From NCBI GenBank assembly GCA_035366835.1, contig DAOSIS010000014.1, forward strand, positions 35,477-99,476: a stretch of 64,000 nucleotides of DNA. The letters run 5' to 3'. The translations under genes were made by a program, and so were the position numbers. The notes below the pieces were generated by a model. The model worked only from the letters and a program-made list of their open reading frames with translations. It had not been told where the DNA came from and ran no database searches. Positions 34,984 to 42,091 of this stretch are shown here, in pieces; the first letter of the stretch is position 1, and each line of letters starts with the position of its first letter. The DNA comes from UBA6109 sp035366835. GTDB taxonomy: Bacteria > Desulfobacterota > Syntrophia > Syntrophales > UBA6109.

Positions 34984-35118
34984 GTTAAGGATTTTATAGC
35001 AGAGCGCCACTGAGGACAATTTTCACTATGTGATTATTTCTTGACAATAATATTGCTAATAGCTATAGAAAAACCTCATGGTAAGCGCAAAACGGATATA
35101 GACCATCCACTCATTATC

Positions 35119-35817
35119 ATGTGTAACCGATCCTGCACCGAGTTTGGTAAAGCGGTCTTGAAACCAGAGGATGTCGCTGGCAAGGTCATCTTGGAGGTTG
35201 GTTCTTATGATGTGAATGGCTCCCTGCGTCCTGTCGCGGAAGCTTTTCGACCTACCTCCTATACAGGAGTTGATCTGATAAGTGGTCCCGGAGTTGACGA
35301 GGTGTGTGATATAACCGATCTTGTTCGCTATTTTGGGGTCGGTGTTTTTGATGTGGTGATTGCTACCGAAGTTCTCGAGCATGTAAAGTGGTGGAGGAAG
35401 GGCGTCACCAATCTAAAGCATGTTCTGAAACCCGGCGGCATTATCATTGTCACGGTGCCGACTCGTAGGTGCGGATATCACGGCACGCCAGAAGATCACT
35501 GGCGTTTCGAGTATTCCGACCTGAAAGCGATATTTTCCGACTTCGAAATCGAAGAGATGTGGATGAGTCCAGAAGGCGAAGGGGTTTTTTTGAAGGCAAG
35601 AAGACCAAAAAAACTGATCGAGTTTGATACCTCCAACTACAAATTGTACTCGATCATGAAGAAGCGAAGAACGCTCGTCAGCCGAGGCATCGAGGTCGGT
35701 ATTTTTAGGGCAGGAATTTTTTTGAAATCTCTTCGGGCAAAGATTTTCAACCGACAGCCGGTCCACTACGGAAAGTCTTACATCAGTAGCATTAAATCAA
35801 AAAAAGAGCTGTTATAG
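35119..35817 (+). CDS. class I SAM-dependent methyltransferase
   Basis: 232 residues from ATG 35119 (MCNRSCTEF); an earlier TTG at 35041 would add 26 residues. Motif I is VILEVGSYDVNG, motif II TGVDL, and the post-II segment FDVVIATEVLEHV is typical of the Methyltransf_11/23 group. LKPGGIIIVTVP follows. The C-terminal 80 residues are basic and may bind the acceptor. The YHGTPEDHWRFEYSDL segment is shared with methyltransferases of polysaccharide loci, hinting at a sugar substrate, but the surroundings give no support. Confidence 0.82.
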   Translation: MCNRSCTEFGKAVLKPEDVAGKVILEVGSYDVNGSLRPVAEAFRPTSYTGVDLISGPGVDEVCDITDLVRYFGVGVFDVVIATEVLEHVKWWRKGVTNLKHVLKPGGIIIVTVPTRRCGYHGTPEDHWRFEYSDLKAIFSDFEIEEMWMSPEGEGVFLKARRPKKLIEFDTSNYKLYSIMKKRRTLVSRGIEVGIFRAGIFLKSLRAKIFNRQPVHYGKSYISSIKSKKELL

Positions 35818-36165
35818 ATAACTGAAATAGTCTGGGACAGCCGCCCCTGTATAAAGAGTAAAGGGGGACAGATCTATTTCTTTGTTTTACTTGGTCTCCC
35901 TTGTACGCGGAGCGTTTTTCCATCTTGTTCACATATCTTGTTTGTCGCCCGCCAACTCTCTTCATAAGCTGCGCAAGATCTATCGAACCAGATTCGCCAG
36001 GACCAGGACCATCCAGTACGGCGACGCCATGAGGACGGCGATGGACAGCAGGTAGGCGGGGATGTAGTAGAGGCCGCCGCGGAAGACCGTGTCAGGGGAT
36101 GTCCCGCGCCATGCCGTGGACGATGTAGCTGCAGATGCCCACCGGAGGCAGGAGGGAATTCCCCT
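35818..36165 (-). pseudogene. shuffled remnant: RAYT ends fused to dctM 3' end
   Basis: From left to right: a diverged RAYT-associated motif (35860-35885), the last codons of the transposase (GRPSKTKK), a 69-base internal piece of the transposase (35909-35977, matching 41745-41812), then the last 60 codons of the TRAP permease gene (35978-36165, matching 42092-42270; FRGGLYYIPAYLLSIAVLMA). Segments matching 41373-41744 and 41813-42091 are missing. A one-base deletion breaks the dctM part. It is a decayed, internally deleted copy of the 41.3-42.3 kb region. Confidence 0.85.
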
Positions 36166-36399
36166 TTGTGGAACGTTTGCGGAAGCGAACCACCCCGCGC
36201 AGATGAAAAAAGCATGATGTGAAGACATGCCTGAAAATCATGCAGCGTTTGAAATGCCGGATGCCAATCCGTCAGCGGAGATTGTCGATATCCTCACCAC
36301 CGGCCGGCCGCATCGATATGACCCTGATCGGCAATCCGCAGGGCGCACAGCAACTCCCTGCGGAAGAATTCGCCCCGTCTTCCGTCATAGGCGAGGGTG
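36166..36399. other. unassigned stretch, possibly a gene fragment
   Basis: A short plus-strand frame can be read from 36227 (MPENHAAFEMPDANPSAEIV) or, one frame over, from 36219, but neither has homology I recognise. It ends where the intron-like sequence begins. It is probably debris between two rearrangement joints. Confidence 0.35.
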
Positions 36400-36734
36400 C
36401 CCATTGACACCCACCCGTCATGCGGGTCCATACTGGGCGGTTCACAGAGACTACCGAGCCGTAGTCGGGTAGTGAATGTGAACCCACAGCTCTTTGCCAG
36501 ACAGCAGCCCTTGATCCTTGAGCCATTTGTTGGTCATTCCCATTTGCGTTGCCAGTGTCCGGGACAGGTGCCATGGCCATTTGCGGCTGATGACCACTGA
36601 GGTGGCCACATGGAGCGACGTTCCCAATTTGCGAAGTTGCCTTCGGCTAGTACTTGTGTCAATGTGCATGTCATCGATAGGGTTCATGTACAGGACTTTC
36701 ACCTCATAAGTTCACGCCCATGTCGGGCGTACAC
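36400..36734 (-). mobile_element. group II intron copy B, reduced to its two ends
   Basis: On the minus strand it starts GTGTACGCCCGACATGGGCG at 36734. After about 90 bases it jumps into the maturase C-terminus (QLRKLGTSLHVATSVVISRK, then TQMGMTNKWLKDQGLLSGKE, ending HYPTTAR and TAG). Domain V follows as GAACCGCCCAGTATGG...CCCGCATGACGGGTGG near 36405-36452. Length is about 335 bases, so nearly the whole intron core and reverse transcriptase is deleted. The shared end with copy A is about 85 percent identical by eye. Confidence 0.7.
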
Positions 36735-36783
36735 AAAGGCTATACAGCCGATCGTTGCGCTCCGGCTGATTTTTTCGTTGGGC
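36735..36783 (+). other. attC-like site, left arm split by intron copy B
   Basis: A hairpin CAGCCGA ... TCCGGCTG followed by ATTTTTTC and the core GTTGGGC (36777-36783). On the minus strand the hairpin ends ten bases before the intron's first base. The next gene starts 15 bases after the core. Confidence 0.55.
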
Positions 36784-36798
36784 CAAAGGGAAAAGGGT

Positions 36799-37536
36799 AT
36801 GGTTATTTATAAGGTGACAATCTCGAAAGAACAATTGAGTCTTTTCCCAGAGAAGGAGAGAGTGCTCTTTATTCAGATTGGCCATCTCGCAAATGAGCTG
36901 ACAATTCTAACAAAGCTGCTGATATATGCGCACAAGGACTCTGAAATAGATGCAATCAGAAAGGCCTATACGACGCAAGCGTCTATTATTAGCCGAATCT
37001 GTATAGGTAAGATATTTGAAGGATGGCGACTTCTTGAAAGCAGTCTGTTTGCATCAGGTTTGTCCAAGAAGTACGAGGCGAAACTGCCTCCTGCGGGTTC
37101 AGAAGCGTTGAAGAAACTCAAGAAGTATTTCGGGAAGAAGAATCTCATTTCTGAGATACGAAACAGATTCTCGTTTCACAATCCCTCTTTTGAAGAGGTA
37201 AGAGATCTTTTGGCGTCTATACCGCAGGAGGCTGAGCTGACTATGTACCTTGGGACACAGGTAGCAAACAGCAATTACTATTTGTCTGAAGAAATCATTT
37301 CCAGGGCCATGCTAGCCTACATCGCCAGCGACAACTTCGCGCATGCAATGGATAAGATGCACAAAGAGCTGTCAGAAGTTAGTGGGTGGCTGGTAGAGTT
37401 CTGCGGACATTGCATGGTTGCCTTATCCGAGGAGTATTGGAGTCAGTGTAAAGAGGACCTGCTTCTTGAGGAGATCAATGTTCAGTCACAAGGCAACATC
37501 AGAGACTTCACTATTCCATTTTTTGTTGAAAGATAA
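36799..37536 (+). CDS. hypothetical cassette protein
   Basis: 245 residues from ATG 36799, 15 bases after the attC core, with AAAAGGG as a likely ribosome-binding site. The protein is soluble and mostly alpha-helical (IGHLANELTILTKLLIYAHK; LKKLKKYFGKKNLISEIRNRFSFHN). The RNRFSFHN segment vaguely recalls HEPN or Cthe_2314-like helical bundles, but not strongly enough to assign. A complete attC site follows 30 bases after the stop. It is intact, with AT-rich codon use unlike the flanking chromosome. Confidence 0.6.
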   Translation: MVIYKVTISKEQLSLFPEKERVLFIQIGHLANELTILTKLLIYAHKDSEIDAIRKAYTTQASIISRICIGKIFEGWRLLESSLFASGLSKKYEAKLPPAGSEALKKLKKYFGKKNLISEIRNRFSFHNPSFEEVRDLLASIPQEAELTMYLGTQVANSNYYLSEEIISRAMLAYIASDNFAHAMDKMHKELSEVSGWLVEFCGHCMVALSEEYWSQCKEDLLLEEINVQSQGNIRDFTIPFFVER

Positions 37537-37565
37537 TGCTGTCGAAGGTCTACATGGAAGCAGCG

Positions 37566-37632
37566 GCCCAACGAATCGTTCCACCGGATCGACGAGGAAA
37601 GGTGCTCGCCTCCCGTTAACTCAGTGTTGGGC
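37566..37632 (+). other. attC recombination site, complete
   Basis: GCCCAAC (37566-37572) and GTTGGGC (37626-37632) are perfectly complementary seven-base cores. Between them lie GTTCCACCGG and CTCGCCTCCCGTTAACTC arms that partly pair. The 67-base length, core consensus (RYYYAAC / GTTRRRY) and position 30 bases after a gene match an integron attC. It is the best-preserved site in the window. Confidence 0.7.
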
Positions 37633-37829
37633 CATAGGAGATAGGGACACCCAAATCCACCAACTTTCAACAAATCCAGGCGGAATGGGAGCTTGCTATA
37701 AATTTTCTTTCACTCCCCGCGCGGGGAAATGATCTCGATTGATGTCGCCAATTCGGCCAACAGCATATGTTGGTGATGGATTGAGGGACACTTGCCTAAT
37801 TGACAAAGTGTAGCCATAAGGATACAATC

Positions 37830-38122
37830 ATGATTGAGATTCGGGAAACAGAAATCTTCGCCAAATGGCTTGATGGCTTGAACGACATAAGGGCACGCGC
37901 ACGAGTTCTTGCGAGAATTGAGCGATTAGCAGCGGGCAATCCCGGAGATGTAGCGCCGATAGGTGAAGGGGTTTCGGAAGTGCGAATCGATTATGGTCCC
38001 GGCTATCGGGTCTACTACAAACAATTTTGGGGAATTTCTTGTCATTCTACTGGCTGGTGGAGACAAACAGACCCAGACCCAAAGACATCAAAACCGCCTT
38101 ATGTCTGGCAAGAAGCCTATAG
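37830..38122 (+). pseudogene. HigB/Gp49-type toxin with two frameshifts
   Basis: The frame from ATG 37830 encodes the front half of a phage-derived Gp49-like/HigB addiction toxin (IFAKWLDGLNDIRARARVLA ... EVRIDYGPGYRVYY). After Tyr-Lys at about 38020 the expected FLVILLAGGDKQTQ appears one frame over, and the expected end DIKTALCLARSL, with TAG at 38120-38122, appears in the third frame. Two indels therefore separate three pieces. The toxin is inactive unless these are sequencing errors. The antitoxin begins 10 bases later. Confidence 0.8.
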
Positions 38123-38131
38123 GAGTGCATC

Positions 38132-38485
38132 ATGGTAAAGACTAAAACAACAAGATACGACGTTTCCGAACACCTTCGCACGCCCGAAGAAATGGCGGCC
38201 TATCTAGAAGCCTGCATGGAAGAAGCAAACGGCGATGCCGCTTTCATTGCCAAAGCTCTCGGCGATATTGCTCGTGCCAAGGGTATGTCTCAAGTGGCGC
38301 GTGATGCAGGGCTGTCTAGAGAAAGCCTTTACAAAGCACTCTCTGGAGACAGAAGCCCCGGTCTTGATACAGTTCTAAAAGTAATAAGGGCACTTGGTAT
38401 AGGTTTGCGTGCAGAAGTTGCCCATACAAAGACCCAACAAAATGTTCCACCGGATCGGCGAAAAAAGGCGCTCGCCTCCCGGTGA
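38132..38485 (+). CDS. addiction-module antitoxin (HigA-like, XRE)
   Basis: 117 residues; ATG 38132 has AGGAG seven bases upstream. The family opening YDVSEHLRTPEEMAAYLEAC is that of antidote proteins paired with Gp49/HigB toxins, and the helix-turn-helix is ARAKGMSQVARDAGLSRESLYKALSG. The last 14 residues (NVPPDRRKKALASR) are encoded by the attC-like site at 38432-38500. The partner toxin is broken, so this survives as an orphan antitoxin. Confidence 0.88.
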   Translation: MVKTKTTRYDVSEHLRTPEEMAAYLEACMEEANGDAAFIAKALGDIARAKGMSQVARDAGLSRESLYKALSGDRSPGLDTVLKVIRALGIGLRAEVAHTKTQQNVPPDRRKKALASR

Positions 38486-38500
38486 ACTTCCCATTTCGGC
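38432..38500 (+). other. attC-like site, right core decayed
   Basis: ACCCAAC (38432-38438), then TTCCACCGG pairing with CCGGTGAA, with the inner CTCGCC shared with the 37566 site. The right end TTCCCATTTCGG has lost the GTTRRRY core. It contains the stop codon of the antitoxin gene; the methyltransferase gene starts 11 bases later. Confidence 0.6.
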
Positions 38501-38510
38501 AGGAAAAAAC

Positions 38511-39287
38511 ATGACATACGAATTTGACGGCAAAAAGTATGAGAAGGCATCCACTCACCAAAAGGAGTGGGGAGAAAGGATCATCGAAGAGCTTGCGCTT
38601 CAAGGAACAGAACGCATCCTCGACCTTGGATGCGGTGACGGCGCATTGACGGTTCAGCTTTCCCGGCTTGTCCCCGACGGAGAGGTCGTGGGAATCGATG
38701 CATCCCGAGGCATGATTGACGCGGCTCAATCGAAGCAGGGAAGAAATCTACGCTTTGTCTTGATGGATATCAATAATCTCGATGTTGACCAGGAATTCGA
38801 CGTGGTCTTTTCAAATGCAACCCTTCACTGGGTAAAGGATCATCGGCGTCTCTTCAGTAACGTGCAACGCCTCTTGGGTTCCGGAGGTATTGTGAGGTTT
38901 AACTTCGCGGGAGATGGGAATTGCTCTTACTTCTTCAAGGTCATCCGAGAATCTATGGCGCTACCAAGTTTTGCCAACTACTTCGAGGAGTTCACATGGC
39001 CGTGGTATATGCCTACGGTCGAAGACTACAGAACACTGGTAAAAGGTGCCGGCTTCCATAACACTGAAGTCTGGGGAGAGAACGCTGACAGATTCTTTCC
39101 CGACACGGAAGCACTGATAAAATGGGTTGACCAACCAAGCCTGGTACCGTTCATGGCCTGTATCGCAGACCAGGACAAGGCATCTTTCCGGGAGTTCGTT
39201 GTCAGGAAGATGATTGAGGAAACCAGCCAAGCCGACGGCAGATGCTTCGAGACTTTCCGTCGGATTAACTTGCTTGCTCGAAAATAA
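38511..39287 (+). CDS. SAM methyltransferase (trans-aconitate methyltransferase-like)
   Basis: 258 residues from ATG 38511, directly after an attC-like site and with AGGAAAAA upstream. Motif I is ILDLGCGDGALT, the acidic motif II loop GIDASRGMID, and FSNATLHWVKDH is the signature of the Tam/BioC-like branch. The C-terminal region (DQASFREFVVRKMIEET-like) also fits trans-aconitate 2-methyltransferase. Likely a small-acid carboxyl methyltransferase, although cassette methyltransferases often have other targets. It is intact. Confidence 0.8.
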   Translation: MTYEFDGKKYEKASTHQKEWGERIIEELALQGTERILDLGCGDGALTVQLSRLVPDGEVVGIDASRGMIDAAQSKQGRNLRFVLMDINNLDVDQEFDVVFSNATLHWVKDHRRLFSNVQRLLGSGGIVRFNFAGDGNCSYFFKVIRESMALPSFANYFEEFTWPWYMPTVEDYRTLVKGAGFHNTEVWGENADRFFPDTEALIKWVDQPSLVPFMACIADQDKASFREFVVRKMIEETSQADGRCFETFRRINLLARK

Positions 39288-39375
39288 GACCGCCATCCCT
39301 TGAGCGGCATGGCCGGCGTCAGGCACAGCATCGCAACCATGGCGTCCGTCATAAAAGAGCGAAGGAATTCGAACC

Positions 39376-39981
39376 ATGCAGATCTTGGTCATCCTGGCTC
39401 ATCCCGCGAATCGCAGCTTCAACCATGCAATCGTGCAAGCCGTCATAGCAGAACTCAGACAGGGCGGGCATCAAATCGCTTTCCACGATTTATATGCCGA
39501 AGGGTTCGACCCGATTCTTCCCGCGGCCGAAATTCCCGAAGAAGCCGCCGTTCCCCTGGAAATCGAGAGGCATTGCCTGGAAATAGCCAGGGCCGACGGC
39601 ATCATCATCGTGCATCCGAATTGGTGGGGGCAGCCGCCGGCTATTCTCAAGGGATGGGTGGATAGAGTGGTCCGTCCGGGGGTTGCCTATCGGTTTGTCG
39701 ATGGAGACCAAGGTGAAGGAATTCCCATCGGTTTGTTGAAAGCGAAAGCGGTTTGTGTCTTCAACACATCGAACACTCCACCGGAACGCGAGGCCAGGGC
39801 GTTCGGAGATCCCCTGGAAACTCTGTGGAGAAATTGCGTCTTTGGTTTGTGCGGAGTAACGACTTTTTATCGCAGGACGTTCGGCGTCGTTGTAACCAGC
39901 ACGATAGAGCAACGTCGACAATGGCTGGCGGAAGCGCGAGAGGTCGTGCAACGGTATTTTCCAAAAGAAAACCGCGCCTGA
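39376..39981 (+). CDS. NAD(P)H:quinone oxidoreductase (flavodoxin-2 fold)
   Basis: 201 residues beginning MQILVILAHPANRSFNHAI, the standard FMN/FAD-binding opening of the KefF/MdaB/NQO1 family. HDLYAEGFDP and VHPNWWGQPPAILKGWVDRV are the other conserved blocks. These flavoproteins reduce quinones by two electrons with NAD(P)H; KefF-type members also gate potassium efflux, but no Kef channel is near. GC content is back to chromosomal level, so this is probably beyond the cassette region. Confidence 0.9.
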   Translation: MQILVILAHPANRSFNHAIVQAVIAELRQGGHQIAFHDLYAEGFDPILPAAEIPEEAAVPLEIERHCLEIARADGIIIVHPNWWGQPPAILKGWVDRVVRPGVAYRFVDGDQGEGIPIGLLKAKAVCVFNTSNTPPEREARAFGDPLETLWRNCVFGLCGVTTFYRRTFGVVVTSTIEQRRQWLAEAREVVQRYFPKENRA

Positions 39982-40283
39982 CCGCTTGCAGCCTACGCAC
40001 TTTGCGCGCGGCTGCGGGAGCGGAGCGAAAGGGAGGAGCGAGAGCGAAAGGGGACAGATTTATTTTTCATCCAGGAGCGAAAAGGGGACAGCGAAAAGGG
40101 GACAGATTTATTTTTCATCCAGAAAATAAATCTGTCCCCTTTTATCGGTTGCCGGAGCCGGACAAAGGGCTCCCGCGCATTTCCTCATGCCGGGGCTCCC
40201 CGCCTCTCCGGCGGCCGGATGGAATCTGCACCTGGGATTCCCGGCCATGGCGGCCCCCTCTCCATTTCCCTCCTGAGCGTCCT
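39982..40283. repeat. cluster of RAYT-associated motifs
   Basis: GGGGACAGATTTATTTTTCAT occurs at about 40051 and 40100, a shortened copy GGGGACAG at 40084, and an inverted copy AAATAAATCTGTCCCC at about 40125-40140. The last two face each other and form a strong hairpin. Nothing codes here. The stretch also ends with the 3' side of the HMG-CoA-lyase-like gene. Confidence 0.85.
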
Positions 40284-41225
40284 CTATCGGCGATACCTGG
40301 GGCTGATGTCCTGAGGGGGTTGGGATCGCGTGATGCGCTGGATATAGCTGTCGGTCCCCTTTCCTTCCACCAGCGCTTCGACGTATCGGCCGGCGAGGAT
40401 GATCTTTTCAAAGTCGATCCCCGTCTGAATCCCCATCCCGTGCAACATGAAGACCAGGTCTTCCGTGGCGACATTGCCCGTCGCCCCCGGAATGTAGGGG
40501 CATCCCCCCAGTCCCGCCAGCGAGGCGTCGAACTTCACGATGCCTGCAGCCAGGGCCGCCGTCACGCCGGCAAGACCCATGCCGTGGGTGTTGTGCATAT
40601 GAAGCATCCAGCTTACCTGCGGGAAAATATCCTTCAGCTCCGTCACCCGATCATAAATCAGCTTCGGATCGCCGAGGCCCGCGGCGTCCGAAAGGGAAAT
40701 TTCCGTGATCTCCATCTCGAGAAATCCGCGGATGATGGACGTCAGCTTCTCCATCGGAATGCGATCCTCTCCCGGGAACGGAGAACGAAACGGCAACGAA
40801 ATGGACCCGGACATCTCCATTCCATGATGTTTGGCGATATCCCTGATCCGGCCGAAATTGGCCATCGCCTCGGAAGTCGAGAAACCGGTGCCGCTCCTGT
40901 GATGCTGGTCGCTCGCCGAGATGTTGATTTTCAGATTCCGGCACCCGCAGGAAGTCGCCTCTTCGGCGCCGTCGGGCGCGAATACCAGGGCGCGATACTG
41001 CACCCCTTCCTTCTGCCGAAGTCGGCGGAACACCTCGCCGGTATTCCGCATCTTTTTCATGGATTCGTAGCTTGAAAAGGCGCCGACCTCGATGCAGGGG
41101 ACACCGGCCTCTTCCACCATGCGGATGATCCTCAGCTTGTCTTCAACGGATACGACCTTTTCCGTACTCTGAAACCCGTCTCTCGTCACATCCTCGCAGA
41201 TGCGCACTCTCTCGGGGAATCGCAT
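40284..41225 (-). CDS. hydroxymethylglutaryl-CoA lyase-like protein
   Basis: 313 residues from ATG 41225 (AAGGAGG nine bases upstream; a TTG two codons earlier is less likely). It is a DRE-TIM metallolyase: VRICEDVTRDGFQ at the start, HMHNTHGMG with metal-ligand histidines, and GLGGCPYIPGATGNVATED, which carries the catalytic cysteine loop of HMG-CoA lyase. HMG-CoA lyase yields acetoacetate and acetyl-CoA (leucine degradation), but related lyases use other hydroxyacyl-CoAs. The adjacent TRAP operon on the same strand may supply a substrate. Confidence 0.88.
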   Translation of the reverse strand: MRFPERVRICEDVTRDGFQSTEKVVSVEDKLRIIRMVEEAGVPCIEVGAFSSYESMKKMRNTGEVFRRLRQKEGVQYRALVFAPDGAEEATSCGCRNLKINISASDQHHRSGTGFSTSEAMANFGRIRDIAKHHGMEMSGSISLPFRSPFPGEDRIPMEKLTSIIRGFLEMEITEISLSDAAGLGDPKLIYDRVTELKDIFPQVSWMLHMHNTHGMGLAGVTAALAAGIVKFDASLAGLGGCPYIPGATGNVATEDLVFMLHGMGIQTGIDFEKIILAGRYVEALVEGKGTDSYIQRITRSQPPQDISPRYRR

Positions 41226-41317
41226 ATGCAAGACCTCCTTCTCTCGCGGGCGCCCGCGAACACGTTTTTTCGGACTCCCGATGAGCCGTAATTTTGCCGT
41301 GATGAAATAAAAGGAAA

Positions 41318-41342
41318 TAAAAGGGGACAGATTTATTTTTTT
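41318..41342 (+). repeat. RAYT-associated motif, left flank
   Basis: AAAAGGGGACAGATTTATTT, followed by a T run, touching the 3' end of the transposase gene. It is in inverted orientation to the copy at 42065-42086. Confidence 0.9.
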
Positions 41343-42028
41343 GCCTTGCTTGGTCTCCCCTGTCCGCGGAATTCTACGCGCCGTGCAATTTTCCTCTCTA
41401 TCTCATCGACAAACCTGGAACCGCCCGTCAGTTGTCCCCGTTGCAGCGATTGCCGGATTAAACTCAACTCTCCCTCAGGAATGGTCCCGTTTACCCACGC
41501 CACATAGTTTTCCACCCGTCCTTTCTCATTGTCGGCCAGCCCCATGTAACAGGGATCGTGATCCAACCATTCCCCTTCACGATGTCCTGTCTTGATGCCG
41601 TAACTGGACCAGCAGTAATCGGCAGGGTCGGAAACGATGCCGGCGCGCACAGGATTCAATTCGACATACCTGCAACATGCCAAGAGATATTCGTCCGTGC
41701 TGATCGGACTCGATTTGTAGCGGCCTTCCCATAAGCATCCGGAGCGTTTTTCCATCTTGTTCACGTATCTTGTCTGTCGCCCGCCAACTCTTTTCATGAG
41801 TTGCGCAAGATTTCCCTCTTCTTGGCCCGGATCGATGATCAAATGGACATGATTTGTCATCAAGCAATACGCATAAACCAGACAGCCAAGCTTTTCTTTC
41901 CATTCGCGCAGATTGTCGAGGTAATAGGAATAGTCACCATCAGATGCAAACACGGCCTGCCTGTTGTGGCCTCGCTGGATGATGTGGTGCGGGTATCCGC
42001 TTATGACAATCCGGGATCTTCTTGGCAT
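41333..42028 (-). CDS. REP-associated tyrosine transposase (RAYT, IS200-like Y1)
   Basis: 231 residues beginning MPRRSRIVISGYPHHIIQRG. The HUH-type pair is MTNHVHLII, and the catalytic tyrosine region is GGRQTRYVNK. The segment GCLWEGRYKS is a further family hallmark, and the C-terminus is basic (RGQGRPSKAKK). RAYTs are domesticated Y1 transposases that cut single-stranded palindromic repeats. The gene lies between inverted copies of AAAAGGGGACAGATTTATTT, and the whole element abuts the stop of dctM. It is full length and apparently intact. The dispersed motif copies in this window are its likely substrates or products. Confidence 0.92.
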   Translation of the reverse strand: MPRRSRIVISGYPHHIIQRGHNRQAVFASDGDYSYYLDNLREWKEKLGCLVYAYCLMTNHVHLIIDPGQEEGNLAQLMKRVGGRQTRYVNKMEKRSGCLWEGRYKSSPISTDEYLLACCRYVELNPVRAGIVSDPADYCWSSYGIKTGHREGEWLDHDPCYMGLADNEKGRVENYVAWVNGTIPEGELSLIRQSLQRGQLTGGSRFVDEIERKIARRVEFRGQGRPSKAKK

Positions 42029-42064
42029 GACGTCTCAATATCAGAGCAGGGCTCGGTCCTCAAG

Positions 42065-42086
42065 AAAATAAATCTGTCCCCTTTTA
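42065..42086 (-). repeat. RAYT-associated motif, right flank
   Basis: AAATAAATCTGTCCCCTTTT is the inverted partner of the motif at 41318, located six bases from the dctM stop. Confidence 0.9.
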
Positions 42087-42091
42087 GAGCG

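Noticed and set aside
36219..36407. Short plus-strand frames between the dctM remnant and intron copy B
   Set aside because: No ribosome-binding site of quality and no recognisable family; they lie between two rearrangement joints.
36760..36776. Rho-independent terminator (hairpin plus T run) before the 36799 gene
   Set aside because: Although it resembles a terminator, it is followed at once by a GTTRRRY core and a cassette start, so I prefer the attC interpretation; a dual role is not excluded.
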